Part shown: piece by piece, positions 1 through 8,473 of the stretch
How positions within the stretch are numbered: position 1 is the first letter of the stretch
How the letters are laid out: each line of letters starts with the position of its first letter
Source of the DNA: a virus
IMG/VR virus record: IMGVR_UViG_3300046009_015620
Location: 1-21,233 of that record
Strand: one strand, 5' to 3'
DNA length: 21,233 nt
The notes under the pieces: generated by a model
Databases searched by the model: none
What the model saw: only the letters and a program-made list of their open reading frames with translations
Told to the model about the DNA's origin: nothing
Made by a program: the position numbers and the translations under genes

Positions 1-1
1 G

Positions 2-496
2 AAAGGCTCATGGGACGATAAAGCCAACAACGAAATTAAGAATTATCCATCTTACTTTATTTTTGTACTATTTTCTAATACCAAAGAAAATGACCAGAAA
101 AATATTTTGCCCGGCAAGGGCACTATATTTGATAGAATACTAAAAACACAACAAAGTTGGGGGTATTTTAAAGATGGAAGAAAGTTTAACGATGAAGATT
201 TGACTAAATTCTTAAAGTCTTGCAGTGAGCCTTACATAGATTTCTTAGAATTGAGCAGCCAAGAAGCCTCACCCAAAAATGTTAGGAATTTTATATCCCT
301 AGGCGAAAAACAAATGTTTCCAAAGAATTGGAATGAATATCCTAATCCAAGCAGTAAAGTAGCCAAACAAGCCAATGACTACCGAAATAAATGGTTATTG
401 AAACAAAAGGAAGGTGTTTATTTTATGGGTTCGGGACACATTCTGGAAATCAGTCAATTATCCAATTTAAAAGTCATAGGTGGCGAAAAAATATGA
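2..496 (+). CDS. Unknown protein, 5' end outside window
   Basis: The reading frame is open from base 2 to a TGA at 494-496, so this is the C-terminal 164 residues of a longer gene. A TTG at 107 lies in frame but has no ribosome binding site, and the frame upstream of it continues with normal-looking protein (an aromatic-rich stretch with Tyr-Phe-Ile-Phe-Val-Leu-Phe), so a start there is unlikely. The fragment is lysine-rich and soluble, with a short Gly-Ser-Gly-His stretch near the C-terminus. I recognise no domain or catalytic motif. It is followed by a 52-nt gap and the next plus-strand gene. Confidence 0.7.
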   Translation, partial: KGSWDDKANNEIKNYPSYFIFVLFSNTKENDQKNILPGKGTIFDRILKTQQSWGYFKDGRKFNDEDLTKFLKSCSEPYIDFLELSSQEASPKNVRNFISLGEKQMFPKNWNEYPNPSSKVAKQANDYRNKWLLKQKEGVYFMGSGHILEISQLSNLKVIGGEKI

Positions 497-548
497 TTGA
501 AGAACTTTATCATTGATAAAGGCAGACCCCGGAAAAACAAACTGAGAC

Positions 549-851
549 ATGAGCGACAAAAAACAAAAAACAGTAAATGCACTAGTTATCGCAGATGTGC
601 ACTGCAGATCATCTGAACTTCATCCAATCTATAGATTGTATGTCAACAATGAACTCTTTACTGAGCGAACTTGGATATGGGATAATTGTTATTTGGAAGA
701 ACTAATTCCTATCTCTGCTGGCCCAGGTGATTATTTAATTAGATATCAAATTATACCAGATTCTGGTGCTTCGTTGAAAATCAAAAATCTAAGAATTGCA
801 GAAACCAACGGTTCGGCTCAATTGATAAAAAACACTCTTAGGATAAGATAA
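549..851 (+). CDS. Unknown protein, 100 aa
   Basis: An ATG-started frame of 100 residues. Apart from a lysine-rich N-terminus it alternates hydrophobic and polar residues, with Pro-Gly-Asp-Tyr turns, suggesting a small beta-sandwich. Visible stretches include ALVIADVHCRSS near residue 12 and a basic C-terminus. There is no signal peptide, membrane segment or known catalytic motif. The stop overlaps the next start as TAATG, so the two are probably translationally coupled. The best purine stretch before the start (GAGAC) is weak and close. Function is not recognised. Confidence 0.7.
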   Translation: MSDKKQKTVNALVIADVHCRSSELHPIYRLYVNNELFTERTWIWDNCYLEELIPISAGPGDYLIRYQIIPDSGASLKIKNLRIAETNGSAQLIKNTLRIR

Positions 852-1042
852 TGACAAAAACAATCAAAGAAAATGCCTCAAGCACTGCTACACATGCTGG
901 CAGCATTGCATTTATTTCCAACAGTTTGAATCCCCACCCAATTAAACGACAGCAGCAAAAAACACAAGATCCTCATAAATACTCTAATACACCCAACTTC
1001 CAAGTGTATAATTCAAAAGGGGATAAAAGTGTTAGCAGATGA
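851..1042 (+). CDS. Small unknown protein, 63 aa, coupled to Dps gene
   Basis: A short basic protein rich in Ser, Asn, Gln and Lys, probably largely disordered. Its ATG shares a base with the preceding stop (TAATG), and its last 14 nt overlap the start of the Dps gene, a packed arrangement that favours a real gene. The Shine-Dalgarno for Dps lies inside its 3' end. No domain is recognised. A chance frame is possible given the size, but leaving it out would create a gap unlike the rest of the window. Confidence 0.55.
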   Translation: MTKTIKENASSTATHAGSIAFISNSLNPHPIKRQQQKTQDPHKYSNTPNFQVYNSKGDKSVSR

Positions 1043-1469
1043 TCTCAAAGTATTATTGGCAACTCAGTATGCCTATGTGATAAAGGCACAGCTTTTTCAC
1101 TGGAATGTGGAAGGGCCTGATTTTGCTCAATTACATCGTTTTTTTGGAAAAATATATCAAGAGGTCTATGATGCCATTGACCCCACCGCTGAATATATAC
1201 GCATCATAGGCGAGTACACACCAGGAAGTTTTGAAAGATTCTTAGAATTAAGCCAGATATCAGGACAAACTAAAATACCCAGGGCACAATTAATGATTGA
1301 AGAATTGCTGAATGATACACAGACTGCCATCGACTTATTGAACCGATGTTTCGAAAGTGCAGAAAGCGAAAATCAACAGGGCATTGCAAATTTTATCTCT
1401 GAAAGATTAGATGCCATGGGCAAACATCGTTGGATGCTGCAAAGTTTTCTCAAAGTAGAAAGAGCTTGA
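1029..1469 (+). CDS. dps: Dps-family ferritin
   Basis: Dps proteins are ferritin-like dodecamers that oxidise Fe(II) with H2O2, store iron and often bind DNA. The four-helix core is visible, and the intersubunit ferroxidase residues fall at His24, His36, Asp51 and Glu55. Their spacing (12, 15, 4) matches E. coli Dps exactly, within the family pattern HWNV-G-x2-F-x2-LH and AEYIR. At 146 aa it is slightly shorter than E. coli Dps and lacks a lysine-rich N-terminal tail, so DNA binding is uncertain. The start is GTG at 1029, supported by AAGGGGA at 1017-1023 five bases upstream. It overlaps the previous gene by 14 nt. In a phage it could protect DNA from oxidative damage or sequester iron; that is inference. 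Confidence 0.88.
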   Translation: MLADDLKVLLATQYAYVIKAQLFHWNVEGPDFAQLHRFFGKIYQEVYDAIDPTAEYIRIIGEYTPGSFERFLELSQISGQTKIPRAQLMIEELLNDTQTAIDLLNRCFESAESENQQGIANFISERLDAMGKHRWMLQSFLKVERA

Positions 1470-1474
1470 CTGAC

Positions 1475-2113
1475 ATGGACATTGCGAAAATTCTACAAAA
1501 TCTTGACATAATAGAAGGCAAAACCAGTCCTGTTTCTATGCAGCATGGACTAACACCTCAACAACAAAAAAGTCATCAATTGCCGGCATTATTTCGACCT
1601 AAAAAAATTGCTGTATTGACTGCCAAGACTGATCCTGCTCATCCCACCAAGGGTTATTTTGTTGGCGACAGTGTAGAGCCAGATGTAGCACAAACCCCGT
1701 TGGAGGAAACCATGCGAAGCGTAGAAGAGGACATGATTTCAAAAACTCGTGCAGATTTGAAACAATATTTGGATATGATTTCAAATGAAAAAAAGGACAG
1801 TAATTTTACTCCGCGCCAGTCAACCAAACAAGCAGATGTAGTAGAGGATCCAACCGAATCTGACCCAACACCAGATCAGCCTCTGAAAACCATGATGAGC
1901 AGTTCGGGCAGTATTCCGGTCAAAACCATTGCTCTAGAAGATGGCGATGTTCTAGAAATACATGGTAATGTCAAGGATGGGTTCAACATAGGTCACAAAG
2001 GACAAATCTCGTCACGCAGTGTTCCTACCATAGAAGATGCCACTAAATTGATAGATCTTTATCGTCAAAAACTCAAAGCCAACTCCAGTGCCGACTATGT
2101 GGAAGAAAGATAA
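1475..2113 (+). CDS. Unknown low-complexity protein, 212 aa
   Basis: The ATG at 1475 lies five bases after the Dps stop. A TTG at 1430 in the same frame would overlap Dps and lacks a binding site. The N-terminus is compact (MDIAKILQNLD). The middle (roughly residues 80-145) is rich in Asp, Glu, Lys, Pro, Ser and Thr and probably disordered. The last 60 residues contain VKTIALEDGDVLEIHG, which looks like a small beta domain, then a helix. No enzyme motif is visible. Acidic, disordered, helix-ended proteins of this kind occur among phage scaffold and structural proteins, but nothing here proves that role. Confidence 0.65.
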   Translation: MDIAKILQNLDIIEGKTSPVSMQHGLTPQQQKSHQLPALFRPKKIAVLTAKTDPAHPTKGYFVGDSVEPDVAQTPLEETMRSVEEDMISKTRADLKQYLDMISNEKKDSNFTPRQSTKQADVVEDPTESDPTPDQPLKTMMSSSGSIPVKTIALEDGDVLEIHGNVKDGFNIGHKGQISSRSVPTIEDATKLIDLYRQKLKANSSADYVEER

Positions 2114-2154
2114 TTAGTCAAAACTATTGTTTTTTAGATGGGATTGCGCTAAAC

Positions 2155-2160
2155 TACAAT
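2155..2160 (+). promoter_or_regulatory. Possible -10 element before dsbA-like gene
   Basis: TACAAT lies 16 nt before the ATG at 2177, and the same hexamer is the -10 of the two better promoters at 18223 and 21065. A matching -35 is not evident: only TTTAGA at 2133-2138 is at plausible spacing. A transcript from here would start right at the AGGA binding site. Weak call. Confidence 0.3.
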
Positions 2161-2176
2161 TTTTATAGGATTGAAT

Positions 2177-2437
2177 ATGTCAGACAAAATGTTTAGTGCC
2201 GAGCAGAAAGCCAAACTAGGTAGATTGATCAACGAAGGTATGCAAGTCATGCAGGAAGTAGAAACACTGAATGCTGGTCTTACTGACACCATCAAGGCCA
2301 TTGCCGAAGAACTCGAAATCAAACCTTCCATTCTCAAAAAAGCCATCAGACTGGCACACAAAGCTGAATTTGGACGCGAAAAACAAAATCACGAACTACT
2401 GGAAACAATTTTAGAAACTGTTGGCCGTACACTATAA
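2177..2437 (+). CDS. dsbA: DsbA-like dsDNA-binding protein (T4 type)
   Basis: An 86-residue, almost wholly helical protein. Length, composition (two helices, then a segment of the type ELEIKPSILKKAIRLAHK, then an acidic C-terminal helix) and position next to replication genes resemble T4 DsbA, a small double-stranded-DNA-binding protein that acts near late promoters. The ATG at 2177 is preferred over a TTG at 2171 because AGGA at 2167-2170 is six bases upstream. The middle segment reads like a helix-turn-helix. The assignment rests on resemblance, not on a diagnostic catalytic residue, so another small DNA-binding protein is possible. Confidence 0.6.
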   Translation: MSDKMFSAEQKAKLGRLINEGMQVMQEVETLNAGLTDTIKAIAEELEIKPSILKKAIRLAHKAEFGREKQNHELLETILETVGRTL

Positions 2438-2454
2438 ATTATAGTCTAATCACC

Positions 2455-2459
2455 GGAGA
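2455..2459 (+). promoter_or_regulatory. Shine-Dalgarno that points to an ATT start
   Basis: GGAGA is the only good ribosome binding site before the polymerase gene. It is six bases from an in-frame ATT at 2466 but 24 bases from the first conventional start (TTG 2484). There is no in-frame ATG or GTG between the TAG at 2442 and 2484. Confidence 0.6.
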
Positions 2460-2465
2460 CATATT

Positions 2466-5126
2466 ATTAGCTATATTGATTGTTTGTACGATCGTGACCG
2501 CGACCGCATTCACGTGATCGAAAGATCAAACGGTAAACGAATATACAAAGAGTTTTCTGCAGATTATCGATTTTACTATGACGACCCACGAGGAAAATAT
2601 CTTTCTATTTTCAATACCCCGGTCAGCAAATTTACATCTAGGCATCTAAAAGAATTTAGAAAAGAGTTGAAACTGCATCAGGGAAAAAATATCTACGAGT
2701 CAGATATCAATCCCATATTCCGATGTCTAGAAGAAAACTACAAGGGTCAAGAGCCCCCTCGGCTTCATACTGCATTTTTTGATATCGAAGTTGATTTTGA
2801 CCCGGTCAAAGGTTACAGTAGACCGGAAGATCCATTTAACCCAATTACAGCAATATCAATTTATTTAGATTGGTTGGATCAATTGGTCACATTGGTCATT
2901 GCACCACAGACCTTGAGTCATGATCAAGCCAAAATAATTGCCAACGAATACGACAACTGCTTTGTTTGCTCGTCTGAACAAGAATTAATTGATAACTTTT
3001 TACAGTTGATTGATGATGCAGATGTATTGAGTGGCTGGAACTCAGAGGGCTTTGACATTCCCTACTTGGTGATGCGTACCACTAGAATTCTCAGTAGAGA
3101 TGATACTCGAAGATTTTGTCTTTGGGAACAGATGCCAAAACAAAGAACTTTTGAAAGGTTCGGTGCAGAAAATATCACTTTTGATTTGGTCGGTAGAGTG
3201 CATATGGACTACATGCAACTCTACAGAAAATACACCTACGAAGAAAGGCACAGTTATAGTCTGGATGCCATTGGTGACTATGAAGGTGTTGGCAGCAAAG
3301 TTGCCTACGAGGGCACACTAGATCAACTGTACAACAAGGAATTCAGTAAATTCATACTGTATAACAGAGAAGATGTGGCCTTGATCGCCAGACTGGACAA
3401 AAAATTAAGATTTTTGGATTTGGCCAATACATTGGCACACGAAAATACTGTGTTGTTGCCCACCACAATGGGTGCAGTGGCAGTTACAGAGCAGGCCATC
3501 ATAAACGAAGCACACGAACGAGGCATGGTTGTGCCCAATAGAAAAGACAATGGCAACGGGGAAGATTTGCAGGCAGCAGGTGCATATGTGGCTTACCCCA
3601 AAAAAGGCATACACGAGTTTGTGGGCAGTGTGGACATCAACAGTCTGTATCCCAGCACCATTCGTGCATTGAATATGGGGCCAGAAACCATCATAGGGCA
3701 AATACGACAAGTTCAAACCGACAGCTATATCAAGGATCGTATGGCTCGTGGTATGAGCTTTGCTGAAGCATGGGAAGGTCTGTTTGCCACCTTGGAATAT
3801 AGTTGTGTCATGGACCGTCGAGCAGATACAGTACTCACAGTTGATTGGCAAAATGGCGAAGAGACCACGCATTCAGCTGCTGAACTTTACAATATTATAT
3901 ATAGATCTGGCAAATCGTGGATGTTGAGTGCCAACGGTACAATATTCAGTGGCGAAAGAGAAGGTGTGGTCCCTGGTCTACTGAAACGATGGTATTCAGA
4001 AAGAAAACAGATGCAGGCCAAACTTCGCGATGCAAAAAACAAACAACAAGAAGAATACTGGGACAAAAGGCAGCTGGTCAAAAAAATTAATTTGAATAGC
4101 TTGTATGGTGCGATTTTGAATCCAGGATGTAGATTCTTCGACAAACGTATTGGACAAAGTACCACACTGTGCGGCAGGTCTATCACCAAGCACATGACCG
4201 AAGAAATAAATTCTATCATAGACAATGATAAAAATCATCTGGGTCGTAGTATCATTTACAATGACACAGATTCCTGTTATTTTTCAGTCTGGCCCATAAT
4301 TAGAGAAAATGTAGAAAACAAAACCACAGAATGGAACAAGGACATTGCTGTTTCAGTCTATGACAACATTGCCGATTTGGTCAATCAAAGCTTTCCAATT
4401 TTCATGTCACAGGCATTTAATTGTCCAAATGACAGAGGGTCGGTCATCCGTTGTGGTCGCGAGTTGGTTGCATTGAGAGGTTTATTCATTACCAAAAAAA
4501 GATACGCACTGCTGTACTATGACAAAGAAGGTCGCAGATATGATCAAGAACAACATGGCAAAATCAAGGCCATGGGGTTGGATCTAAAAAGAAGTGATAC
4601 TCCCAAAACTGTTCAAGATTTTTTAAATTCCATACTCAAGGATGTGCTGTCTGGTGCTGAGCAGGAAATTGTGTTGGAGAAAATTCGAGAGTTCAAAGTA
4701 GAATTTGCCAAAAGACCAGCATGGGAAAAAGGCACCCCCAAACGAGTCAACAATTTAACCAACTATGGTCGTAAAGAACAACAACAGGGCAGAGCCAACA
4801 TGCCCGGGCATGTCAGAGCTGCACTCAACTGGAATAATCTCAGGCGTATGCACGGTGATAACTACAGTTTACAAATTGTAGATGGCATGAAAACCATAGT
4901 ATGTAAACTATTGCCCAATCCCATGGGTTACACCAGTGTGGGATACCCAACTGACGAAACCAGGTTACCCGAGTGGTTTAAAGAATTGCCATTTGATGAT
5001 TCCAGTATGGAATCCACCATCGTGGATCAAAAAATAGAAAACTTACTGGGGGTGCTGAATTGGAATCTCAAAGATACCACACAAACCAATAACACTTTTA
5101 ATTTGCTGTTTGAACTAGAAGAATGA
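2466..5126 (+). CDS. 43: DNA polymerase, family B (T4 gp43-like)
   Basis: Replicative DNA polymerase with 3'-5' proofreading. Numbering from the ATT gives 886 aa, close to T4 gp43 (898). Exo I is FFDIEVDFD (Asp106, Glu108), Exo II is SGWNSEGFDIPY (about 189-200), and Exo III is YNREDV (about 299-304). Polymerase motif A is DINSLYPS (about 390-397), motif B is KKINLNSLYGA (about 539-549), and motif C is YNDTDS (Asp600, Asp602). All catalytic acids are present. The C-terminus (FNLLFELEE) is hydrophobic then acidic and could be the clamp-binding tail, as in gp43. The start is unusual: the GGAGA site favours ATT at 2466, adding six residues (SYIDC after the initiator); otherwise TTG at 2484 gives 880 aa. 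The stop overlaps the next gene (ATGA). A DsbA-like gene precedes it and the sliding clamp gene follows shortly. Confidence 0.95.
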   Translation: MSYIDCLYDRDRDRIHVIERSNGKRIYKEFSADYRFYYDDPRGKYLSIFNTPVSKFTSRHLKEFRKELKLHQGKNIYESDINPIFRCLEENYKGQEPPRLHTAFFDIEVDFDPVKGYSRPEDPFNPITAISIYLDWLDQLVTLVIAPQTLSHDQAKIIANEYDNCFVCSSEQELIDNFLQLIDDADVLSGWNSEGFDIPYLVMRTTRILSRDDTRRFCLWEQMPKQRTFERFGAENITFDLVGRVHMDYMQLYRKYTYEERHSYSLDAIGDYEGVGSKVAYEGTLDQLYNKEFSKFILYNREDVALIARLDKKLRFLDLANTLAHENTVLLPTTMGAVAVTEQAIINEAHERGMVVPNRKDNGNGEDLQAAGAYVAYPKKGIHEFVGSVDINSLYPSTIRALNMGPETIIGQIRQVQTDSYIKDRMARGMSFAEAWEGLFATLEYSCVMDRRADTVLTVDWQNGEETTHSAAELYNIIYRSGKSWMLSANGTIFSGEREGVVPGLLKRWYSERKQMQAKLRDAKNKQQEEYWDKRQLVKKINLNSLYGAILNPGCRFFDKRIGQSTTLCGRSITKHMTEEINSIIDNDKNHLGRSIIYNDTDSCYFSVWPIIRENVENKTTEWNKDIAVSVYDNIADLVNQSFPIFMSQAFNCPNDRGSVIRCGRELVALRGLFITKKRYALLYYDKEGRRYDQEQHGKIKAMGLDLKRSDTPKTVQDFLNSILKDVLSGAEQEIVLEKIREFKVEFAKRPAWEKGTPKRVNNLTNYGRKEQQQGRANMPGHVRAALNWNNLRRMHGDNYSLQIVDGMKTIVCKLLPNPMGYTSVGYPTDETRLPEWFKELPFDDSSMESTIVDQKIENLLGVLNWNLKDTTQTNNTFNLLFELEE

Positions 5127-6037
5127 AGTTGAGTTCAATACAATACGACTTGAGTGTGCTACACTCAATTAAAAAAAATTATTCCCAATTCACAGGACAG
5201 CATCTGTTGAAAGAAACAATGTCTACACTTTTGAATATGGACAATGAGTTTTTTTCAGATATCTCAACAAAATTTAATCAACTAGACGATACACTGATAA
5301 AGATCATAGATGACAAGATTCAACATTTACAATCCAAGGCGCAATCAATCAGCACAGAATATTTAGAAAAACATCGACATCATTTTTATCATGTCTATAT
5401 CGAAAGTAATCTAGTGGTAAGAAAATGGCATTTGAATCCCACTGTTAAAAAGGTAATTGTCAACAAATTACAAATGCACAGCAATTGGATATTTCCAGGA
5501 TTGATATTCAGGCCCACTTCGTTGGACTCCATTAGATCAATGGTGGCCTGTGATCCACTTTACATTGTTGATACCACTGAGTTTTTGTTGGAACATGCCA
5601 AAATGGAATTTCCGGACTCGTATCAAAGACGACTGCGGCCCTATGTGATAGATCAAACAAAGGATAATTTTTTGTCTCATCTACCACAAGACAATTTTGG
5701 CTTTATAACCAGTTTAGATTTATTAAAGTATAGAAATATTCAGCAAATAGAAACCTATTTGAAAGAAATTTTCAAACTATTGAGGCCAGGCGGCATCTTC
5801 AGTTTCAGTTTCAATGACTGTGATCACGGCCATGAAACTTCTTTGGCAGAAAGTTTTGCGTTTAGTTTTGTACCCGGCAATATGTTAAGATCGATCATAC
5901 AACAAATAGGTTTTAATATTGTGCTGGTATACAGAGATATCTCGGCTATTTCGTGGTGGGAAATTCAAAAACCCGGCAATATACAAAGTATTCGAGGCGG
6001 ACAAACTTTGGCAAAAATCATTGTAAAATCTAAATAA
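5123..6037 (+). CDS. Methyltransferase-like protein, degenerate
   Basis: 304 residues, starting inside the polymerase stop (ATGA), so probably co-translated. The N-terminal 115 residues are helical with a coiled-coil look. The C-terminal part resembles a class I SAM-dependent methyltransferase: an Asp-ended strand (DPLYIVD, about 144-150), then FGFITSLDLLKY (about 192-203), the strand-helix with LLRPGGIFSFSFND (about 219-232), and a final region rich in aromatic residues. The usual glycine-rich SAM loop after strand 1 is not recognisable, so cofactor binding is doubtful. It sits between polymerase and clamp, suggesting a role at the replication fork or on DNA. An active methyltransferase, a structural relic, or a protein binding another nucleotide are all possible. 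Confidence 0.65.
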   Translation: MKLSSIQYDLSVLHSIKKNYSQFTGQHLLKETMSTLLNMDNEFFSDISTKFNQLDDTLIKIIDDKIQHLQSKAQSISTEYLEKHRHHFYHVYIESNLVVRKWHLNPTVKKVIVNKLQMHSNWIFPGLIFRPTSLDSIRSMVACDPLYIVDTTEFLLEHAKMEFPDSYQRRLRPYVIDQTKDNFLSHLPQDNFGFITSLDLLKYRNIQQIETYLKEIFKLLRPGGIFSFSFNDCDHGHETSLAESFAFSFVPGNMLRSIIQQIGFNIVLVYRDISAISWWEIQKPGNIQSIRGGQTLAKIIVKSK

Positions 6038-6069
6038 GTTATATACTATTACACATTCAAGGAGAATTT

Positions 6070-6795
6070 ATGAAAGACCAGTTACTGGACCTCGTACAGC
6101 ACACATATGATCTGGGATTTATTGATCTGTTAAAAATCACCGGAACAGACGAAAAAACTAAAATTTACTCAATGGCCGAAGATAAATCCGTGGTAATTCA
6201 TGGTGAGTTTATAAATCCCATTGCAGACTTCAACGGATCGTTTGGTATGCCCAATCTAAACAAACTGAAAATTTTGTTGAACTTGCAAGAATATAGAGAA
6301 AATGCGCGATTGACTGTGAGTCGTAGAGCCACTGATCAGCTGTTGGATGGTATAAATTTTGAAAACAGCACAGGAGATTTTTGCAACAGTTATAGATTTA
6401 TGTCCTCGAAAATTGCCGACGAACAATTAAAGACCTACAATTTCAAGCAGCCACCATGGATCATCGAATTTGAACCCAGTGCCAATTCGATATTGCGTCT
6501 TCGAATGCAAGCCCAGGCCAATGCAGAAGAGACAGTGTTTCGAACTGAAACCAGCAACAACGACCTGAAACTCTACTTTGGCAATCACAGCAGCCATGCT
6601 GGCAATTTTGTGTTTCAATCAGATGTCGGTGGCAAACTAAAAAACACTTGGTCTTGGCCGGTATCACAGATACTTGGCATCTTGGGATTAGTGGGCAATA
6701 AAATGATTAGAATCAGCGACATGGGTGCCATGCAAATCACAGTGGATTCCGGTCTAGCAATTTATAACTATTTTATATCTGCTCACACAAAATAA
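6070..6795 (+). CDS. 45: Sliding clamp (T4 gp45-like)
   Basis: Processivity clamp that in T4 forms a trimeric ring, tethers the polymerase to DNA and activates late transcription. It is 241 aa (T4 gp45 is 228). Visible family features are the FGMPNLNKLKILL strand-helix segment (about 58-70), the mixed beta repeats, and the C-terminal DMGAMQITVDSGLAIYNYFI segment shared in pattern with gp45. A strong AAGGAGAA lies just before the ATG. The 32-nt gap upstream contains TATACT at 6042-6047 but no convincing -35. No clamp-loader genes (gp44/gp62) are in the window. Confidence 0.85.
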   Translation: MKDQLLDLVQHTYDLGFIDLLKITGTDEKTKIYSMAEDKSVVIHGEFINPIADFNGSFGMPNLNKLKILLNLQEYRENARLTVSRRATDQLLDGINFENSTGDFCNSYRFMSSKIADEQLKTYNFKQPPWIIEFEPSANSILRLRMQAQANAEETVFRTETSNNDLKLYFGNHSSHAGNFVFQSDVGGKLKNTWSWPVSQILGILGLVGNKMIRISDMGAMQITVDSGLAIYNYFISAHTK

Positions 6796-6811
6796 AAAAC
6801 GGACCGGCCAT

Positions 6812-8473
6812 ATGCAAAATAACTTCACAAAAAAACAGACCGACAGCGCAGGACTTAGTAAATGGGCAGTGTTTCTTCCTGCTATATCGGGGTTCTATGC
6901 TACCTTCATAGGGAAACAACGAGTGGGTCACTATGTGGATCCAGCTCGTTTTCCTGTTGGTATCAAGAACATGGAACAACTGAATTGGCTCAACAGTCAA
7001 CAGGCCTTATTTCCTTATCGGTGGAGTTTGTACAGTGCCGGTCATGCAAATTTAGATCTCACCAAAACCGACCCCAGTGAGGACATGATTAGACAACGAC
7101 CTCCCGACAGTTTTATGTTGGGCGACAGCGGCGGATTTCAGATAGCCAAAGGTCGTTGGCCTGGCGAATGGCGAGATCCCAATGGTCCTGAAGTTCAGGC
7201 CCACATTGCACAATTGCAATCACAGGGCACAAAACAACAAATCAACAAAAAAGGACAGATAAAAATTGTAGATCCGGTTCAGGAATACAAAAAAACATTG
7301 TCTGAAACAGAAAAGAAAAGAAAAAGTGTGTTGACCTGGTTGGACAGTATAGCAGACTACAGCATGACTCTAGACATACCCACTTGGGTCATACATGATC
7401 AAGAAGTTGGTCAAGTTTGCGGTATCAAAACATTGAAAGAAGCCATTGATGCCACAAAGTACAACAATGATTATTTTATCAATCATCGCAAAGGCAAAAA
7501 CAACGGCGGTACCAAGATACTGAATGTGCTGCAGGGCGACAATCACGATTCAGCAGACAGTTGGTATGACACAATGAAAAGCTATTGTGATCCCAAAATC
7601 TACCCAGAACGGCATTTTGATGGATGGGCCATGGGTGGTCAAAACATGTGTGATGTGCATCTGGTTATTCGTAGATTGATCACAATAATTTATGATGGAC
7701 TGCTACAGCCTGGATTACATGACTGGATGCACTTTTTGGGTACCAGTAAACTGGAATGGGCTTGTCTATTGACCGATATACAAAGAGCAGTCAGACAGTA
7801 TCACAATCCCAATTTTACTATCAGCTTTGACTGTGCCAGTCCTTTTTTGGCCACTGCCAATGGTCAACTTTATATTCACAACGAGTGCAGACATAGATCT
7901 AAATGGGTATATCGAATGGAACCCACCTTGGATGACAAATCCTACAAAAATGACACCAGACTATTTCGAGATGCAGTCACGCAAGACGGTATACACACCG
8001 ACTTTCACGACAGTGTTGTCAGCCAACTGTTGCAAGCCAACGACATTTGTGTTTATGGTCCAACTGATCGTAACAAGGTAGGTAAGATCGGCAATACCAG
8101 TTGGGACAGTTTTAGCTATGCTTTGCTGATGGCACACAATGTTTGGCATCATATCAACGCAGTTCAGACTGCCAATGAATTATATGAACAGGGAACTTTA
8201 CCTTTGATGTTGGCCGGCAAAACTGACCCAAAATATAATTTTAGTCTTGTTGTGAATGATATTTTTAGCCAAAAAACTAGACAGGCTAGTCTAGATCGTA
8301 TAAAGTACTATGAATCATGTTTCGATCAAATCATTGGTACCCGAGGATTTACAGGAAAGAATCTCATTCGTACAAGCGATGTTTTGTTTGACACATTTTT
8401 TGAAGAAGAAAATTCACAACCAGAATCAAATGACCTTGATTCTACCTATCTGGAACTACTGGAAATCAAATGA
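6812..8473 (+). CDS. dpdA: DpdA-like DNA 7-deazaguanine transglycosylase
   Basis: Member of the tRNA-guanine transglycosylase (TGT) superfamily, of the phage DpdA type that swaps guanine in DNA for a 7-deazaguanine base. It is 553 aa, longer than bacterial TGT (about 375). TGT landmarks are in order: LGDSGGFQI with Asp105 (base-pocket/acid Asp), LDIP with Asp188, WAMGGQ (about 272-277, the counterpart of GGLAVG), and ISFDCASPF with Asp340 in the place of the nucleophilic Asp of TGT. The CxCxxC-His zinc signature of tRNA TGTs is not seen, which argues against a tRNA enzyme. The following gene overlaps by ATGA. FolE, QueD, QueE and a YhhQ-type transporter occur in the same window, which strongly supports a DNA deazaguanine role. 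The ATG at 6812 has only a weak GGA upstream. Confidence 0.85.
   Translation: MQNNFTKKQTDSAGLSKWAVFLPAISGFYATFIGKQRVGHYVDPARFPVGIKNMEQLNWLNSQQALFPYRWSLYSAGHANLDLTKTDPSEDMIRQRPPDSFMLGDSGGFQIAKGRWPGEWRDPNGPEVQAHIAQLQSQGTKQQINKKGQIKIVDPVQEYKKTLSETEKKRKSVLTWLDSIADYSMTLDIPTWVIHDQEVGQVCGIKTLKEAIDATKYNNDYFINHRKGKNNGGTKILNVLQGDNHDSADSWYDTMKSYCDPKIYPERHFDGWAMGGQNMCDVHLVIRRLITIIYDGLLQPGLHDWMHFLGTSKLEWACLLTDIQRAVRQYHNPNFTISFDCASPFLATANGQLYIHNECRHRSKWVYRMEPTLDDKSYKNDTRLFRDAVTQDGIHTDFHDSVVSQLLQANDICVYGPTDRNKVGKIGNTSWDSFSYALLMAHNVWHHINAVQTANELYEQGTLPLMLAGKTDPKYNFSLVVNDIFSQKTRQASLDRIKYYESCFDQIIGTRGFTGKNLIRTSDVLFDTFFEEENSQPESNDLDSTYLELLEIK

Noticed and set aside
1502-1530. TTGACA inside the 212-aa gene as an internal promoter
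   Set aside because: No -10 element lies at 16-18 bases downstream.
3405-3872. Open frame of 155 codons on the minus strand inside the DNA polymerase gene, and similar minus-strand frames elsewhere
   Set aside because: The plus strand encodes a polymerase with all catalytic motifs; the minus frames have low-complexity Cys/Ser/Leu-rich products and no binding sites.
6021-6047. TTGTAA and TATACT as a promoter for the sliding clamp gene
   Set aside because: The spacer is only 15 bases and the -35 match is poor.
6812-8473. Ordinary tRNA-guanine transglycosylase
   Set aside because: The CxCxxC-His zinc motif of tRNA enzymes is absent, the protein is much longer, and the phage replication context fits a DNA-acting DpdA.
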